NCBI GenBank assembly: GCA_913055795.1
Contig: CAJXLA010000020.1
Location: 1 to 35,197, forward strand
Direction: 5' to 3'
Source: an uncultured Alcanivorax sp.
GTDB lineage: Bacteria > Pseudomonadota > Gammaproteobacteria > Pseudomonadales > Alcanivoracaceae
DNA: 35,197 nt
Positions 1 through 7,281 of this stretch are shown here, in pieces; within the stretch, counting starts at the first letter, position 1; every line of letters starts with the position of its first letter. The translations under genes were made by a program, and so were the position numbers. The notes under the pieces are model-generated. The model saw only the letters and a program-made list of their open reading frames with translations, did not search any database and was not told the origin of the DNA.

Positions 1-280
1 CTTCATAATGCTGAAGGAAAGCGAAGCCCTTTTTAAGAGAATCCATGCCATTTTCAAGTAGAGGTATTTCCATTTATATAAAAACCGTTGCGTTTTAATT
101 TTTAATGCCCTTTCCTGAAGCGTCTAGAGGCAACTAGGACAGTTGGCGAAACATGGCCACCGAAAAGCTAGCCTAACGTAAAGGCTAGCAATAATTCAGT
201 ATTTGGCCAACGGCGTGCCAATATTTTGTCATTAGTCGTGTCGTGACTAGTGCTACTTGTGACTTTCTACTTTCAACTGC
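1..280. other. AT-rich gene-free left end with small palindromes
   Basis: No credible coding region is seen here, and by eye the segment is clearly richer in A/T than the rest of the window. It holds a perfect 8-bp inverted repeat, GCTAGCCT at 167-174 and AGGCTAGC at 182-189, with a 7-base loop. There are also shorter imperfect palindromes around 200-260. The hairpin lacks a T-run on either side, so I do not call it a terminator. The composition change could mark the edge of an acquired segment or a regulatory region of a gene to the left. Confidence 0.4.
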
Positions 281-1339
281 TCACAGCATATCCGTCAGCA
301 ATATCCCGACACTCACCCGCGTAACATACTCGTTATAGTGAATCAGCGAATCCCCATACCCCGTAAATACCTGAAAGATCCCCTTGAACCGCTCATTGAC
401 GGGGAAGGAGTAGTCCAGCTGGGCGGCGCCGCGGTCCTCGTGCTGGTCCAGGTTGTGGCGGACCATGAGGTCCACTACATGGTTGTTGAAGGGCCTCGAC
501 AGGGTTAGTTCGAAGTTGCCCATGTAGTCGGTGATGTCCGGGTTGGAGTCGCCGTCCGGGTCCAGGGGGAAATCCTTTTTCTCCTCCGGGATGCGGTACC
601 AGGGTTTGAAGTGCCAGTAATACGAGCCCGTGCGGAAGACATAACTGGCGAAGATGCGGTTCCAGCCCCGTGAGGTGGGTTCGGGCTGGCCGTTGGATTC
701 GTGGACGAAGCCGGCGGAGAGCATTTCGGATTCCACCCGGCCGGCGCCGCCGCCCAGCGGGCGCGAGAGAAAGACCGAGGGCGCATAGTTGGATTCGCGG
801 AAGGGGCGTGATACGTCCTCGTTATAGGCCTGCCACCAGGAAGTCATGGTGAAGGCGCCGTAGAGAGTGTAGTTGTCACCCAGGGCGTCATCGACCAGCG
901 GTGTCTTCAGCGAGACCTGGAATTTCACCTCATGGGGTTGAAGGCTGTCCGGGTCCCGCGCCGGATCTTTCCAGGAGCGGTTGGTCCAGTTGCTGAAGGG
1001 CATGAGGTAGTTGCGCCGGTGCGGGGTGAGCACGAAGGGGTTGAACTGGGTGCGTTCCTCCAGCGCCAGGCGCGAGCGCAGGGCGTCGTGGGCCGGGGTA
1101 TAGCTCCCGGTGCTGCCCGGCGGATTGCACCAGTCGCGCAGGGCCCGTGCCGGGGTGTCGTCCGCGGCGGTGGCCGCGGCCCGTTCCAGGCAGTCGCGGT
1201 CGGTGCGCGGGATCCGTTGCAGCTCCGGGAGCGGGCCGGTGTGTTCGGCGTCCGTTCGTTCGCTGTCGGTGGTGTCCGCCGCCCATAGCGGCGCACTCAG
1301 CGTCAAGCCGGCGAGCAGGGCGAGGCGGGGCGCGTTCAA
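281..1339 (-). CDS. pldA: Outer-membrane phospholipase A (OMPLA/PldA)
   Basis: An integral outer-membrane beta-barrel phospholipase that hydrolyses phospholipids misplaced in the outer leaflet. The diagnostic OMPLA motif is visible as [18 protein letters not shown], carrying the catalytic His, Ser and downstream Asn of the family. The C-terminal part alternates like beta-strands and ends in a short hydrophobic strand. The open frame extends upstream to 1438, but I choose the TTG at 1339-1337. It begins the sequence [21 protein letters not shown], a clean signal peptide, and overlaps the stop of the Trm112-like gene by four bases (TTGA), implying translational coupling. The product is 352 residues, longer than the roughly 290-residue E. 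coli enzyme because of a spacer of about 90 residues after the signal peptide, which is common in other gammaproteobacteria. Confidence 0.9.
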   Translation of the reverse strand: MNAPRLALLAGLTLSAPLWAADTTDSERTDAEHTGPLPELQRIPRTDRDCLERAAATAADDTPARALRDWCNPPGSTGSYTPAHDALRSRLALEERTQFNPFVLTPHRRNYLMPFSNWTNRSWKDPARDPDSLQPHEVKFQVSLKTPLVDDALGDNYTLYGAFTMTSWWQAYNEDVSRPFRESNYAPSVFLSRPLGGGAGRVESEMLSAGFVHESNGQPEPTSRGWNRIFASYVFRTGSYYWHFKPWYRIPEEKKDFPLDPDGDSNPDITDYMGNFELTLSRPFNNHVVDLMVRHNLDQHEDRGAAQLDYSFPVNERFKGIFQVFTGYGDSLIHYNEYVTRVSVGILLTDML

Positions 1340-1524
1340 AGCCGGCGCAGCTCGTCGTCGCTCATCTGCCGGGCTTCCTGTTCCAGCAGCACGGGGATGT
1401 CGTCGCGGATGGGATAGGCGAGGGCGCTGGTCTTGCACAGCAGTTCGTCGTTGTCCCGGTCGAGAATGAGCGGCGCCTTGGTCACCGGGCAGACCAGAAT
1501 ATCGAGCAGTTCGGGGTCTATCAT
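1336..1524 (-). CDS. Trm112/YcaR-family small zinc-ribbon-like protein
   Basis: A 62-residue protein of the Trm112 (UPF0434/YcaR) family. The family signature [14 protein letters not shown], then [20 protein letters not shown] and EAR is clear. Family members are small adaptor-like proteins; in E. coli ycaR sits between lpxK and kdsB, but that context is absent here. Only two cysteines remain: the usual second Cys of the CPxC pair is Thr and its later counterpart is Ser, so zinc binding is doubtful. An AGGAGA ribosome-binding site lies just upstream of the ATG. The gene is the first of a two-gene unit with pldA, whose TTG start overlaps this stop codon. The cellular role is not established from the sequence. 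Confidence 0.88.
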   Translation of the reverse strand: MIDPELLDILVCPVTKAPLILDRDNDELLCKTSALAYPIRDDIPVLLEQEARQMSDDELRRL

Positions 1525-1556
1525 GGGACTCTCCTGATTCGCGGGTTCGGCTATTT

Positions 1557-1617
1557 CACCACAGAGCGCACAGAGAACACAGAGACCGCCAGGCCCCTCT
1601 GTGCTCTCTGTGGTTAT
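1557..1617. repeat. CACAGAG-type inverted repeat, copy 1
   Basis: An imperfect inverted repeat built from the words CCACAGAG / CACAGAGA on the left and CTCTGTG / CTCTGTGGTT on the right. It lies between the Trm112-like gene and the first acyl-CoA dehydrogenase. The same words recur at 3891-3953 and 17062-17165, each time next to a GGTGCGC-type palindrome. The function is unknown. The remaining gap from 1718 to 1969 shows no gene, only a GGAG ribosome-binding site before the ATG at 1970. Confidence 0.75.
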
Positions 1618-1662
1618 TTCGGGGTTTTCGGAATGGCCGCTGGCGACTCCGTCACGCCGCAG

Positions 1663-1717
1663 GTAGGGTGCGCCGTGCGCACCACTGGAGATTGAAGGTG
1701 CGCACGGCGCACCCTAC
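1663..1717. repeat. GGTGCGC palindromic repeat, paired arms, copy 1
   Basis: Two perfectly complementary 21-base arms (1663-1683 and 1697-1717) are separated by a 13-base loop ending in TTGAA. Each arm contains GGTGCGC-CGT-GCGCACC, which is itself palindromic, so the element can fold as one long cruciform or as two small hairpins. A near-identical paired copy is at 3960-4014, and single arms occur at 17029-17049 and 24304-24324. This looks like a dispersed REP-like intergenic element. No associated transposase is visible in the window. Confidence 0.8.
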
Positions 1718-1969
1718 GCTCGCTACGGGCACAATCAGGCCGGTGGCCGTTTGCCGGACTGGTCACGTCGAAGCTTTCCGAAGGAAAGCGAAGGCGGAAG
1801 ACGAAACTTGTCACGGCGTAGCCGAAGGCGAAGCCGGATTCAAACACCTGTTTGACCCTCCGGTCACGTTCCGCTCTGTGCCTGCGGGGATGGCGGCGCT
1901 AGTATTGGCGCCGGGTCGGCTCCGTGCACCGGATGCCGCCCCTCCACGGTTATATTTCGGAGATCTCCC

Positions 1970-3751
1970 ATGGCGGATTACAAAGCTCCCCTGCGCGACA
2001 TGCGCTTCGTGCTGCACGAGGTTCTGAACCTCGAGGATCATTATCAGAACCTGGGCGTCGAGGAACTCAACCGCGAGCTCGTCGATGCCTTCCTGGAGGA
2101 AGGTGCGAAGTTTGCGATGAACGAGCTCGATCCGCTCTACCGCTCGGCGGACGAGGAAGGCTGCCAGTATCACAATGGCGAAGTGACCACGCCCAAGGGC
2201 TTCAAGGAAGCCTACCAGAAATATGTGGAGGGCGGCTGGCCGTCCATGAATGGCGATCCGGAATACGGCGGTCAGGGCCTGCCCAACTCCGCCGGCACGG
2301 CGATCAGTGAAATGATCGGCACGGCCAACTGGGCCTGGAACATGTATCCGGGTCTGAGCCATGGTGCAGTGGCCACGCTGGAGAGCCATGGCACGGACGA
2401 GCAGAAGAACACCTGGCTGCCCAAACTGGTCAGTGGCGAGTGGACCGGCACCATGTGCCTGACCGAGCCGCACTGTGGTTCCGACCTGGGGCTATTGAAG
2501 ACCAAGGCCGAACCCCGTGACGACGGCTCCTACACCATTACCGGCACCAAGATCTGGATTTCCGCCGGCGAGCACGACATGGCCGACAATATCGTTCACA
2601 TCGTGCTCGCACGCACGCCCGGCGCCCCCGAGGGCACCAAAGGCATTTCGCTGTTTATCGTGCCCAAGTTCCTCCCGGACGCGGATGGTAATCCGGGGCA
2701 GCGCAACGACCTGGTGTGCGGCTCCATCGAGCACAAGATGGGCATTCACGGCAATGCCACCTGTGTCATGAATTTCGACGGCGCCCAGGGTTTCCTCATC
2801 GGCGAGGAGAACAAGGGGCTGAACTGCATGTTCACCTTCATGAACTTCGCCCGGCTGGGCACGGCCATTCAGGGTGTAGCCCATGCCGAGCGTGGTTTCC
2901 AGGTGGCGCTGGATTTCGCCCGCGAGCGCCTGGCCATGCGTTCGCTGTCCGGTCCCAAGAATCCGGACGGCCCGGCGGACCCGGTGATCGTGCATCCGGA
3001 CGTGCGCCGCATGACGCTCACCGCCAAGGCCTTCGCCGAGGGTGGCCGCGCCATGACCTATTATGCCTCTACCCTGGGGGATCTGGTGAACCAGGGCGAC
3101 GAGGAAGCCGAGAACCTGATGGCGCTGCTCACGCCCATCGCCAAGGCTTTTCTCACCGAGGTGGGCGTGGAATCGGCCATTCACGGGATCCAGGTCTGCG
3201 GCGGCTCCGGCTATATCCGCGAATGGGGCGCGGAGCAGAACCTGCGCGACGCCAAGATCTCGACCATCTACGAAGGCACCACCGGCATCCAGGCGCTGGA
3301 TTTGCTGGGCCGCAAGGTGCTGCAGAGCCAGGGCGAACAGCTGCGCGTCTGGACGAAGATCATTCACAAGTTCTGCCAGTCGCTGGAAGGCGACGAGGCC
3401 ATGAAGGAGTTCATCGAACCCCTGGCCGCGCGCAACGAGGAATGGGGCAACATGACCATGGAGCTGGGGCAGAAGGCCATGCAGAACCCGGAAGAGGTGG
3501 GCGGTGCTTCCGTCGACTACCTGATGTACGCGGGCTATGTCTCGCTCGCCTACTTCTGGGCGCGCATGGCGAAGACGGCGCAGGAACAACTGGACGCGGG
3601 TACCACGGAGACGGCCTTCTATCAGGCCAAGATCGACACGGCCCGTTTCTATTTCCGGCGTCTGCTGCCGCGTTGCGACGCGCACAAGGGTGCCATCGAA
3701 GGTGGCCTGGAGTGCCTGATGGCGATCGAGGACGAGCACTTCATGTTCTGA
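1970..3751 (+). CDS. Long acyl-CoA dehydrogenase (FadE1/FadE2/DmdC-like), paralogue 1
   Basis: A 593-residue flavin-dependent acyl-CoA dehydrogenase that forms the 2-enoyl-CoA bond in beta-oxidation. The N-terminus ADYKAPLRDMRFVL is the hallmark of the subfamily that includes Pseudomonas FadE1/FadE2 and the DMSP-pathway enzyme DmdC. This subfamily is longer than classical medium-chain enzymes (about 380 residues) because of an extra C-terminal domain. FAD-contacting motifs are seen (MCLTEPHCGSDLG, then IWISAGEHDM). The catalytic base is predicted as Glu435 in IYEGTTGIQALDLLGRK. Ribosome-binding site GGAG precedes ATG 1970. An intrinsic terminator follows at 3777-3802, so the gene is probably monocistronic. 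Its paralogue is at 13178-14959. Substrate chain length cannot be read from the sequence. Confidence 0.93.
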   Translation: MADYKAPLRDMRFVLHEVLNLEDHYQNLGVEELNRELVDAFLEEGAKFAMNELDPLYRSADEEGCQYHNGEVTTPKGFKEAYQKYVEGGWPSMNGDPEYGGQGLPNSAGTAISEMIGTANWAWNMYPGLSHGAVATLESHGTDEQKNTWLPKLVSGEWTGTMCLTEPHCGSDLGLLKTKAEPRDDGSYTITGTKIWISAGEHDMADNIVHIVLARTPGAPEGTKGISLFIVPKFLPDADGNPGQRNDLVCGSIEHKMGIHGNATCVMNFDGAQGFLIGEENKGLNCMFTFMNFARLGTAIQGVAHAERGFQVALDFARERLAMRSLSGPKNPDGPADPVIVHPDVRRMTLTAKAFAEGGRAMTYYASTLGDLVNQGDEEAENLMALLTPIAKAFLTEVGVESAIHGIQVCGGSGYIREWGAEQNLRDAKISTIYEGTTGIQALDLLGRKVLQSQGEQLRVWTKIIHKFCQSLEGDEAMKEFIEPLAARNEEWGNMTMELGQKAMQNPEEVGGASVDYLMYAGYVSLAYFWARMAKTAQEQLDAGTTETAFYQAKIDTARFYFRRLLPRCDAHKGAIEGGLECLMAIEDEHFMF

Positions 3752-3776
3752 AGATGCGCGTCGCCAATCGCAAAGG

Positions 3777-3802
3777 AAAAGCCCGGCCCCGTGCCGGGTT
3801 TT
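3777..3802 (+). terminator. Rho-independent terminator after acyl-CoA dehydrogenase 1
   Basis: The sequence AAAAGCCCGGC - CCCGT - GCCGGGTTTT forms a GC stem followed by a T-run, 25 bases after the stop codon. It is immediately followed by TTCAACAGCCTG, the terminal sequence of the CAGGCTGTTGAAAA repeat family seen at 15078, 25047 and 35130. Confidence 0.75.
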
Positions 3803-3890
3803 CAACAGCCTGTTACCCCTCTCCTCGATCCTCCCCTTGTGAAGGGGAGACCCGGAAGACTGACCCGGAACGGCCCGGGACGGATGGAAT

Positions 3891-3953
3891 AACCACAGAG
3901 ATCACAGAGAGAACAGAGAAAGAAAAGGTTCACCTCTGTGATCTCTGTGATTG
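3891..3953. repeat. CACAGAG-type inverted repeat, copy 2
   Basis: The left arm has AACCACAGAGATCACAGAG and the right arm CTCTGTGATCTCTGTG. It is the same word family as 1557-1617 and, as there, directly precedes a paired GGTGCGC element. The 3752-4200 gap holds only the terminator, this repeat, the next one and the ribosome-binding site of the DUF202 gene; no further gene is seen. Confidence 0.75.
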
Positions 3954-3959
3954 AAATTC

Positions 3960-4014
3960 GCAGGGTGCGCTGTGCGCACCGTTGCTGGTTGAAGGTGCGC
4001 ACAGCGCACCCTGC
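3960..4014. repeat. GGTGCGC palindromic repeat, paired arms, copy 2
   Basis: The 21-base arms 3960-3980 and 3994-4014 are perfectly complementary, with a 13-base loop that again ends in TTGAA. The arm core is GGTGCGC-TGT-GCGCACC. Relative to copy 1 the arms differ by compensated changes (for example GTAGGG/CCCTAC versus GCAGGG/CCCTGC), so pairing is preserved although the sequence has drifted. That suggests selection for the folded form or recent spread of sub-families. Confidence 0.8.
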
Positions 4015-4200
4015 GACTTGCCTTTTGCTTTAGGCGGCGATCGCAGAGGTGGTTCAGCGGAGCCTGCCATTCCTCTCTGCGCCAAGCTCCTCCGCACGGG
4101 CAGAGCGGCCGTCGGGCCTTCACCGTGTCGCCCTGATCTTGATTCGCGTCACCATGCTCCCGAAGATGGCCACTGCCGCAGTTTCGATCAGGAGTCTCCC

Positions 4201-4626
4201 ATGGCGAAACATACCCAGGAAATTCTCGACGACGAGAACATGACCGACTGGCAGCAAGCCATGCTGTTCCAGAACATCCAGCGCTCGCGCCTTTCCAACG
4301 AACGCAACCTGCTCAACTGGATTCGCACCAGTGTCGCCTTCATTACTCTGGGGTTCGTGATCGAGCGCTTTCACCTGGTACTCAAGGGACTGGGCGCGGC
4401 CAGCGCCGTCACGGCGTCACCGGTGACGCGTCTGTGGGTGCCGTTGTGCCTGTTCGGGCTCGGCGGGATCATCATCGCCCTGGGCACCTGGGAGTTCTTC
4501 CGGGTGCGCCGCGAGATCATGGCCGGGGGCTGGAAGGGCATCTCGCGGCTGCGCGACGCGCTCATCCTGGTCACGCTGGTGTTCCTGCTCTTCGTGCTGA
4601 CCCTGTTTATCACGGGCAGTGCCTGA
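4201..4626 (+). CDS. DUF202 (YidH-family) inner-membrane protein
   Basis: A 141-residue inner-membrane protein. The DUF202 core SNERNLLNWIRTSVAFITLGF is clear, followed by two more hydrophobic segments, around residues 80-97 and 120-140, giving three membrane helices. The open frame runs further upstream, but the ATG at 4201 is preceded by AGGAG and starts the conserved region properly. The family has no established biochemical activity. It lies 67 bases before the chosen regB start and, if regB used the upstream ATG at 4619, the two would overlap, so co-transcription with the redox two-component pair is likely. Confidence 0.85.
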   Translation: MAKHTQEILDDENMTDWQQAMLFQNIQRSRLSNERNLLNWIRTSVAFITLGFVIERFHLVLKGLGAASAVTASPVTRLWVPLCLFGLGGIIIALGTWEFFRVRREIMAGGWKGISRLRDALILVTLVFLLFVLTLFITGSA

Positions 4627-4693
4627 GGGTGCGTCCTTTCGCCGCTGTTCGCCCGCCGGGCCTTGTGGCAGTCTTCGCGCCGGAGACTCATTG

Positions 4694-5959
4694 ATGAAGC
4701 GATGCCCGATTCCCTTGCGACAGCCGCTCGCCGGCGCCGCGCCCATGCGGCAACTGGCCTGGTTCCGGAGCCTGTCGCTGGTGCTGCAGGTGCTGGCGGT
4801 GTGGGCCGGCACCCGTCTGCTCGACGGTCCCTGGCCGGTGGCGGCCGTGGGGGTGTTACTGGCCGGCAATCTGGTGTTGCTGGTTGTGGTCTGGGGACGC
4901 AGCCGCGACCCGCGCGCGGGCCGGGATCCGGAGGTTTTTGCCCATCTGCTCGCCGATCAGGGCGTGCTCTTTCTGCTGGTGGCGCTGACCGGCGGGGCCG
5001 CCAATCCCTTCGTGATGCTGTTGCTGCTGCCACTGGCGCTGGCGGCCGTGCTGCTGCCCGGGCGCTATGTGATCGTGCTGCTGCTGACCGCCGTGCTGGG
5101 GTATCTCGCGCTGCTCGCCTGGCCCGGCAGCGGGATGACGCACGGTAATCCCGGAGATGCTGGCGCGGCCTACCGGATGCACCTGCAGGGCATGTGGGTG
5201 GCCTTTGCCTGGGCCGCGCTGTTGCTGGCCTTTTTTGTCTACACCACCGCGCGGGCCCTGCGCGAGCGCGAAGCGGCCCTGCGTAGCATGCAGCTCCAGC
5301 GGCTGCGCGACGAAAAACTGCTGGCCCTGGGCGCCCAGGCGGCCACGGCGGCGCACGAACTGGGTACGCCGCTGTCCACCGCGCGCCTGCTCTGTGAGGA
5401 GATGCGTGCCACCCAACTGAGCGGCGAACAGCGCGAGCTGATCCATGACCTCGAGGCCCAGGTGCGGCGCAGCGGCGAGCTGCTGCGGACCCTGGCGGAC
5501 CATGCCCATCGCCGGCAGGGTCAGCGCATCCGGATCGACGATCTGGCGTCCTGGTTGCGCGAGCAGGTCGAGCGGTGGCGCGCCCTGCATCCGGAGATCG
5601 CACCCGGGGTCGAGGTGGACGCCGGCCTGGAGTCCTCGGGCCTCGAGGTGGACGAGGGTATTACCGATGCCCTGAACAATCTGCTGACCAATGCCGCCAG
5701 GGTGTCGCCGGGCGACGTGACGCTCCGCGCTGAAACGGCCGATGATGGTCTGGCCCTGGAGGTGCTGGATCGCGGGCCCGGGATCTCGCTGGAACACCAG
5801 ACGGGAACGCAGGGCTGGCATTCCGGGCTGGGCATGGGCGTATTGCTCGCCACCGCCCTGATCGAGCGTGCCGGCGGCCGTCTGGTGTATGAACCGCGCG
5901 ACGGCGGCGGCACCCGCGCGCGCATGCTCCTGCCCCGGACGCCCGAGGCGAGCGCATGA
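4694..5959 (+). CDS. regB: RegB/PrrB/RoxS-type redox sensor histidine kinase
   Basis: A membrane-bound sensor kinase that reports the respiratory or quinone redox state to RegA. Six hydrophobic segments occupy the N-terminal half. The RegB quinone-binding heptapeptide GGAANPF is at residues 100-106. The H-box ALGAQAATAAHELGTPLSTA places the phosphorylated His at 221, and N-, G- and F-type ATPase motifs follow (DALNNLLTNAA, DRGPGI, GLGMG). ATG 4694 is chosen because GGAG lies 8 bases before it; an upstream ATG at 4619 is possible. The product is 421 residues, slightly short for the family (about 450). The position usually occupied by the redox-active Cys after the H-box (RCR..L in typical members) reads RSGELL here. 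It overlaps regA by ATGA. Confidence 0.9.
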   Translation: MKRCPIPLRQPLAGAAPMRQLAWFRSLSLVLQVLAVWAGTRLLDGPWPVAAVGVLLAGNLVLLVVVWGRSRDPRAGRDPEVFAHLLADQGVLFLLVALTGGAANPFVMLLLLPLALAAVLLPGRYVIVLLLTAVLGYLALLAWPGSGMTHGNPGDAGAAYRMHLQGMWVAFAWAALLLAFFVYTTARALREREAALRSMQLQRLRDEKLLALGAQAATAAHELGTPLSTARLLCEEMRATQLSGEQRELIHDLEAQVRRSGELLRTLADHAHRRQGQRIRIDDLASWLREQVERWRALHPEIAPGVEVDAGLESSGLEVDEGITDALNNLLTNAARVSPGDVTLRAETADDGLALEVLDRGPGISLEHQTGTQGWHSGLGMGVLLATALIERAGGRLVYEPRDGGGTRARMLLPRTPEASA

Positions 5960-6477
5960 GCCGGGTACTGATCGTGGACGACGATGCCGCCTTCGCCCGG
6001 GCCCTGGCGCGCGGGCTGGAACGCGCCGGCTATGAAACAACGGTGGCGCTGGACCGTGAAGGTGCGCTGGCGGCGCTCGAGGAGACGCCCTTTGACCACG
6101 CCTGTGTGGATCTGCGCCTGGGTGCGGAAAGCGGGCTGGATCTGCTCGAGGCGCTGCTCGAGCGCCAGCCCGACCTGATCGTGGTGGTGCTCACCGGCTA
6201 CGCCAGCATCGCCACGGCGGTGGAAGCCACCCGGCGCGGCGCGCGGGACTACCGCGCCAAGCCCGTGGGCGTGGCCGAGGTCATCGCCGCGCTCGAGGGC
6301 GAGGCGGGCGAACCGGCGATTCCCGAAGAGCCGCTATCCCTGTCCCGGCTCAAGTGGGAGCACATCCAGCGGGTGCTCCAGGAGCATGACGGCAATATCT
6401 CCGCCGCCGCCCGGGACCTCGGCATTCACCGGCGCTCGCTGCAACGGATGCTGGACAAGAACCCGCCGGGGACGTAG
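5956..6477 (+). CDS. regA: RegA/PrrA/RoxR/ActR-type response regulator
   Basis: The partner of RegB, a global regulator of respiration, nitrogen-oxide reduction and carbon metabolism in other proteobacteria. The receiver domain spans residues 1-110, with the acidic pocket VDDD (8-10), phospho-acceptor Asp52, Thr80 and Lys102. A short linker leads to a Fis-type helix-turn-helix at the C-terminus, with SRLKWEHIQRVLQEHDGNIS then AARDLGIHRRSLQRML, the characteristic RegA sequence. Length (173 residues) is normal. The ATG overlaps the regB stop codon by four bases. The nearby nirK cluster is a plausible target because RegA homologues control nirK elsewhere, but I did not identify a RegA site by eye. 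Confidence 0.93.
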   Translation: MSRVLIVDDDAAFARALARGLERAGYETTVALDREGALAALEETPFDHACVDLRLGAESGLDLLEALLERQPDLIVVVLTGYASIATAVEATRRGARDYRAKPVGVAEVIAALEGEAGEPAIPEEPLSLSRLKWEHIQRVLQEHDGNISAAARDLGIHRRSLQRMLDKNPPGT

Positions 6478-6628
6478 CCCCGACCCAACGGCGCTTGTTG
6501 CCGGGATGTCGGAGCCTTCCCGGTTCCGCCCCGCGGTAAGGTCCTCCGCGGGCGGAGTCAGGTGGGGGAGCTTCGAGAACACATCGAGTAACCAGAGTGA
6601 GGGAAAGCCTGCGCCCTGCTCTGGAACG

Positions 6629-6668
6629 AAGGCCTCCCCGGTCCTGCCCCCGGCAAGGGGCAGGCCTT
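6629..6668. other. Stable hairpin downstream of regA
   Basis: CCTGCCCC (6643-6650) and GGGGCAGG (6657-6664) form a perfect 8-bp stem with a 6-base loop. The outer words AAGGCCT (6629-6635) and AGGCCTT (6662-6668) are also complementary and would compete with it. There is no T-run, so it may be a Rho-dependent or processing hairpin rather than an intrinsic terminator. The rest of the 6478-6810 gap holds the promoter and operator of the next gene. Confidence 0.45.
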
Positions 6669-6722
6669 GCCTGTCCATGGAAGAGCCCGCGCGGTCGGCG
6701 CCACAGGAAGATGACCGCCGAA

Positions 6723-6787
6723 TTGCAAAACCGCACGCGTCTGCTAGAGTGGCATTTATCTGTAAATGCGTTTAATTCTCATTAAAG
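6723..6787 (+). promoter_or_regulatory. Promoter and Fur-like operator of the His-rich protein gene
   Basis: A TTGCAA -35 (6723-6728), 16-base spacer and TAGAGT -10 (6745-6750, with an extended TG) form a good sigma-70-type promoter. Just downstream are a perfect inverted repeat CATTTA-TCTG-TAAATG (6753-6768) and TTAAT-TCTC-ATTAA (6772-6785). The second includes ATTCTCATT (6775-6783), the complement of AATGAGAAT, the core of the Fur box. By my alignment 12 of 19 Fur consensus positions match. Metal-responsive control of the downstream gene is inferred. Confidence 0.5.
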
Positions 6788-6810
6788 AGCACCATAACGA
6801 GGAAGCGCCC

Positions 6811-7275
6811 ATGAAACCCGCACAAGGCCTGGTCACCGTCGCCGCGCTCGCCTTCGCCCTGTTCACGAGTCTCCCGGCACTCGCCGGCGACGAGCACGAG
6901 AAGGAGCACGGGCACGAGGACCATCAAGAGCACAAGCAGCATCACGACGATGGTCACGGGCATGACGATCAGCCGCAGCACTTCCAGGGCAAGCCCGCCG
7001 AAACCGATGAACAGGCGCGCAAGAACCTCCGGGAATACAACGGCAAGCTCAAGGCGCTGCTGGACAAGGAGAAACTGAGTGCCTCGGACCTGGGCGAGAT
7101 TCACCGCATCTCCTACACCCTGGAAAACGCCATCGCGCAGCTCGATCCCGAGGTGGACTGGATCGCGCAGTACCTGGAAGAAGTCCATCTGGCGTCCGAG
7201 CGTGGCGACCGCGCTACGGTGCGCAAGAAGGGCCGGGCCTATCTTTCCGCCTCGAAGGGGCTGCGCGAGGAATAG
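6811..7275 (+). CDS. Periplasmic His-rich protein, DUF6746-like
   Basis: A 154-residue secreted protein. A signal peptide ending ALAG (residues 1-24) is followed by a segment (about 25-58) dominated by His, Asp and Glu, with repeated HGHED, HKQHHDDGHGHDD patterns suited to binding Zn, Cu, Ni or Fe. The remainder matches, from memory, the DUF6746 pattern: GKPAET, ARKNLREYNGKLKALL, LGEIHRISYTLENAIAQL, EEVHLASERGD. That part is predicted helical. ATG 6811 follows GAGGA. The gene ends 6 bases from the convergent outer-membrane protein gene. A Fur-like box in its promoter and the copper-protein neighbours suggest a metal-buffering or metal-delivery role, but no direct function is known. Confidence 0.78.
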   Translation: MKPAQGLVTVAALAFALFTSLPALAGDEHEKEHGHEDHQEHKQHHDDGHGHDDQPQHFQGKPAETDEQARKNLREYNGKLKALLDKEKLSASDLGEIHRISYTLENAIAQLDPEVDWIAQYLEEVHLASERGDRATVRKKGRAYLSASKGLREE

Positions 7276-7281
7276 GACGCC

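Noticed and set aside
2492-3805. A 437-codon minus-strand frame opposite acyl-CoA dehydrogenase 1
   Set aside because: Shadow of a conserved flavoenzyme; the paralogue at 13178 gives a similar antisense frame (13499-14836), as expected from shared codons.
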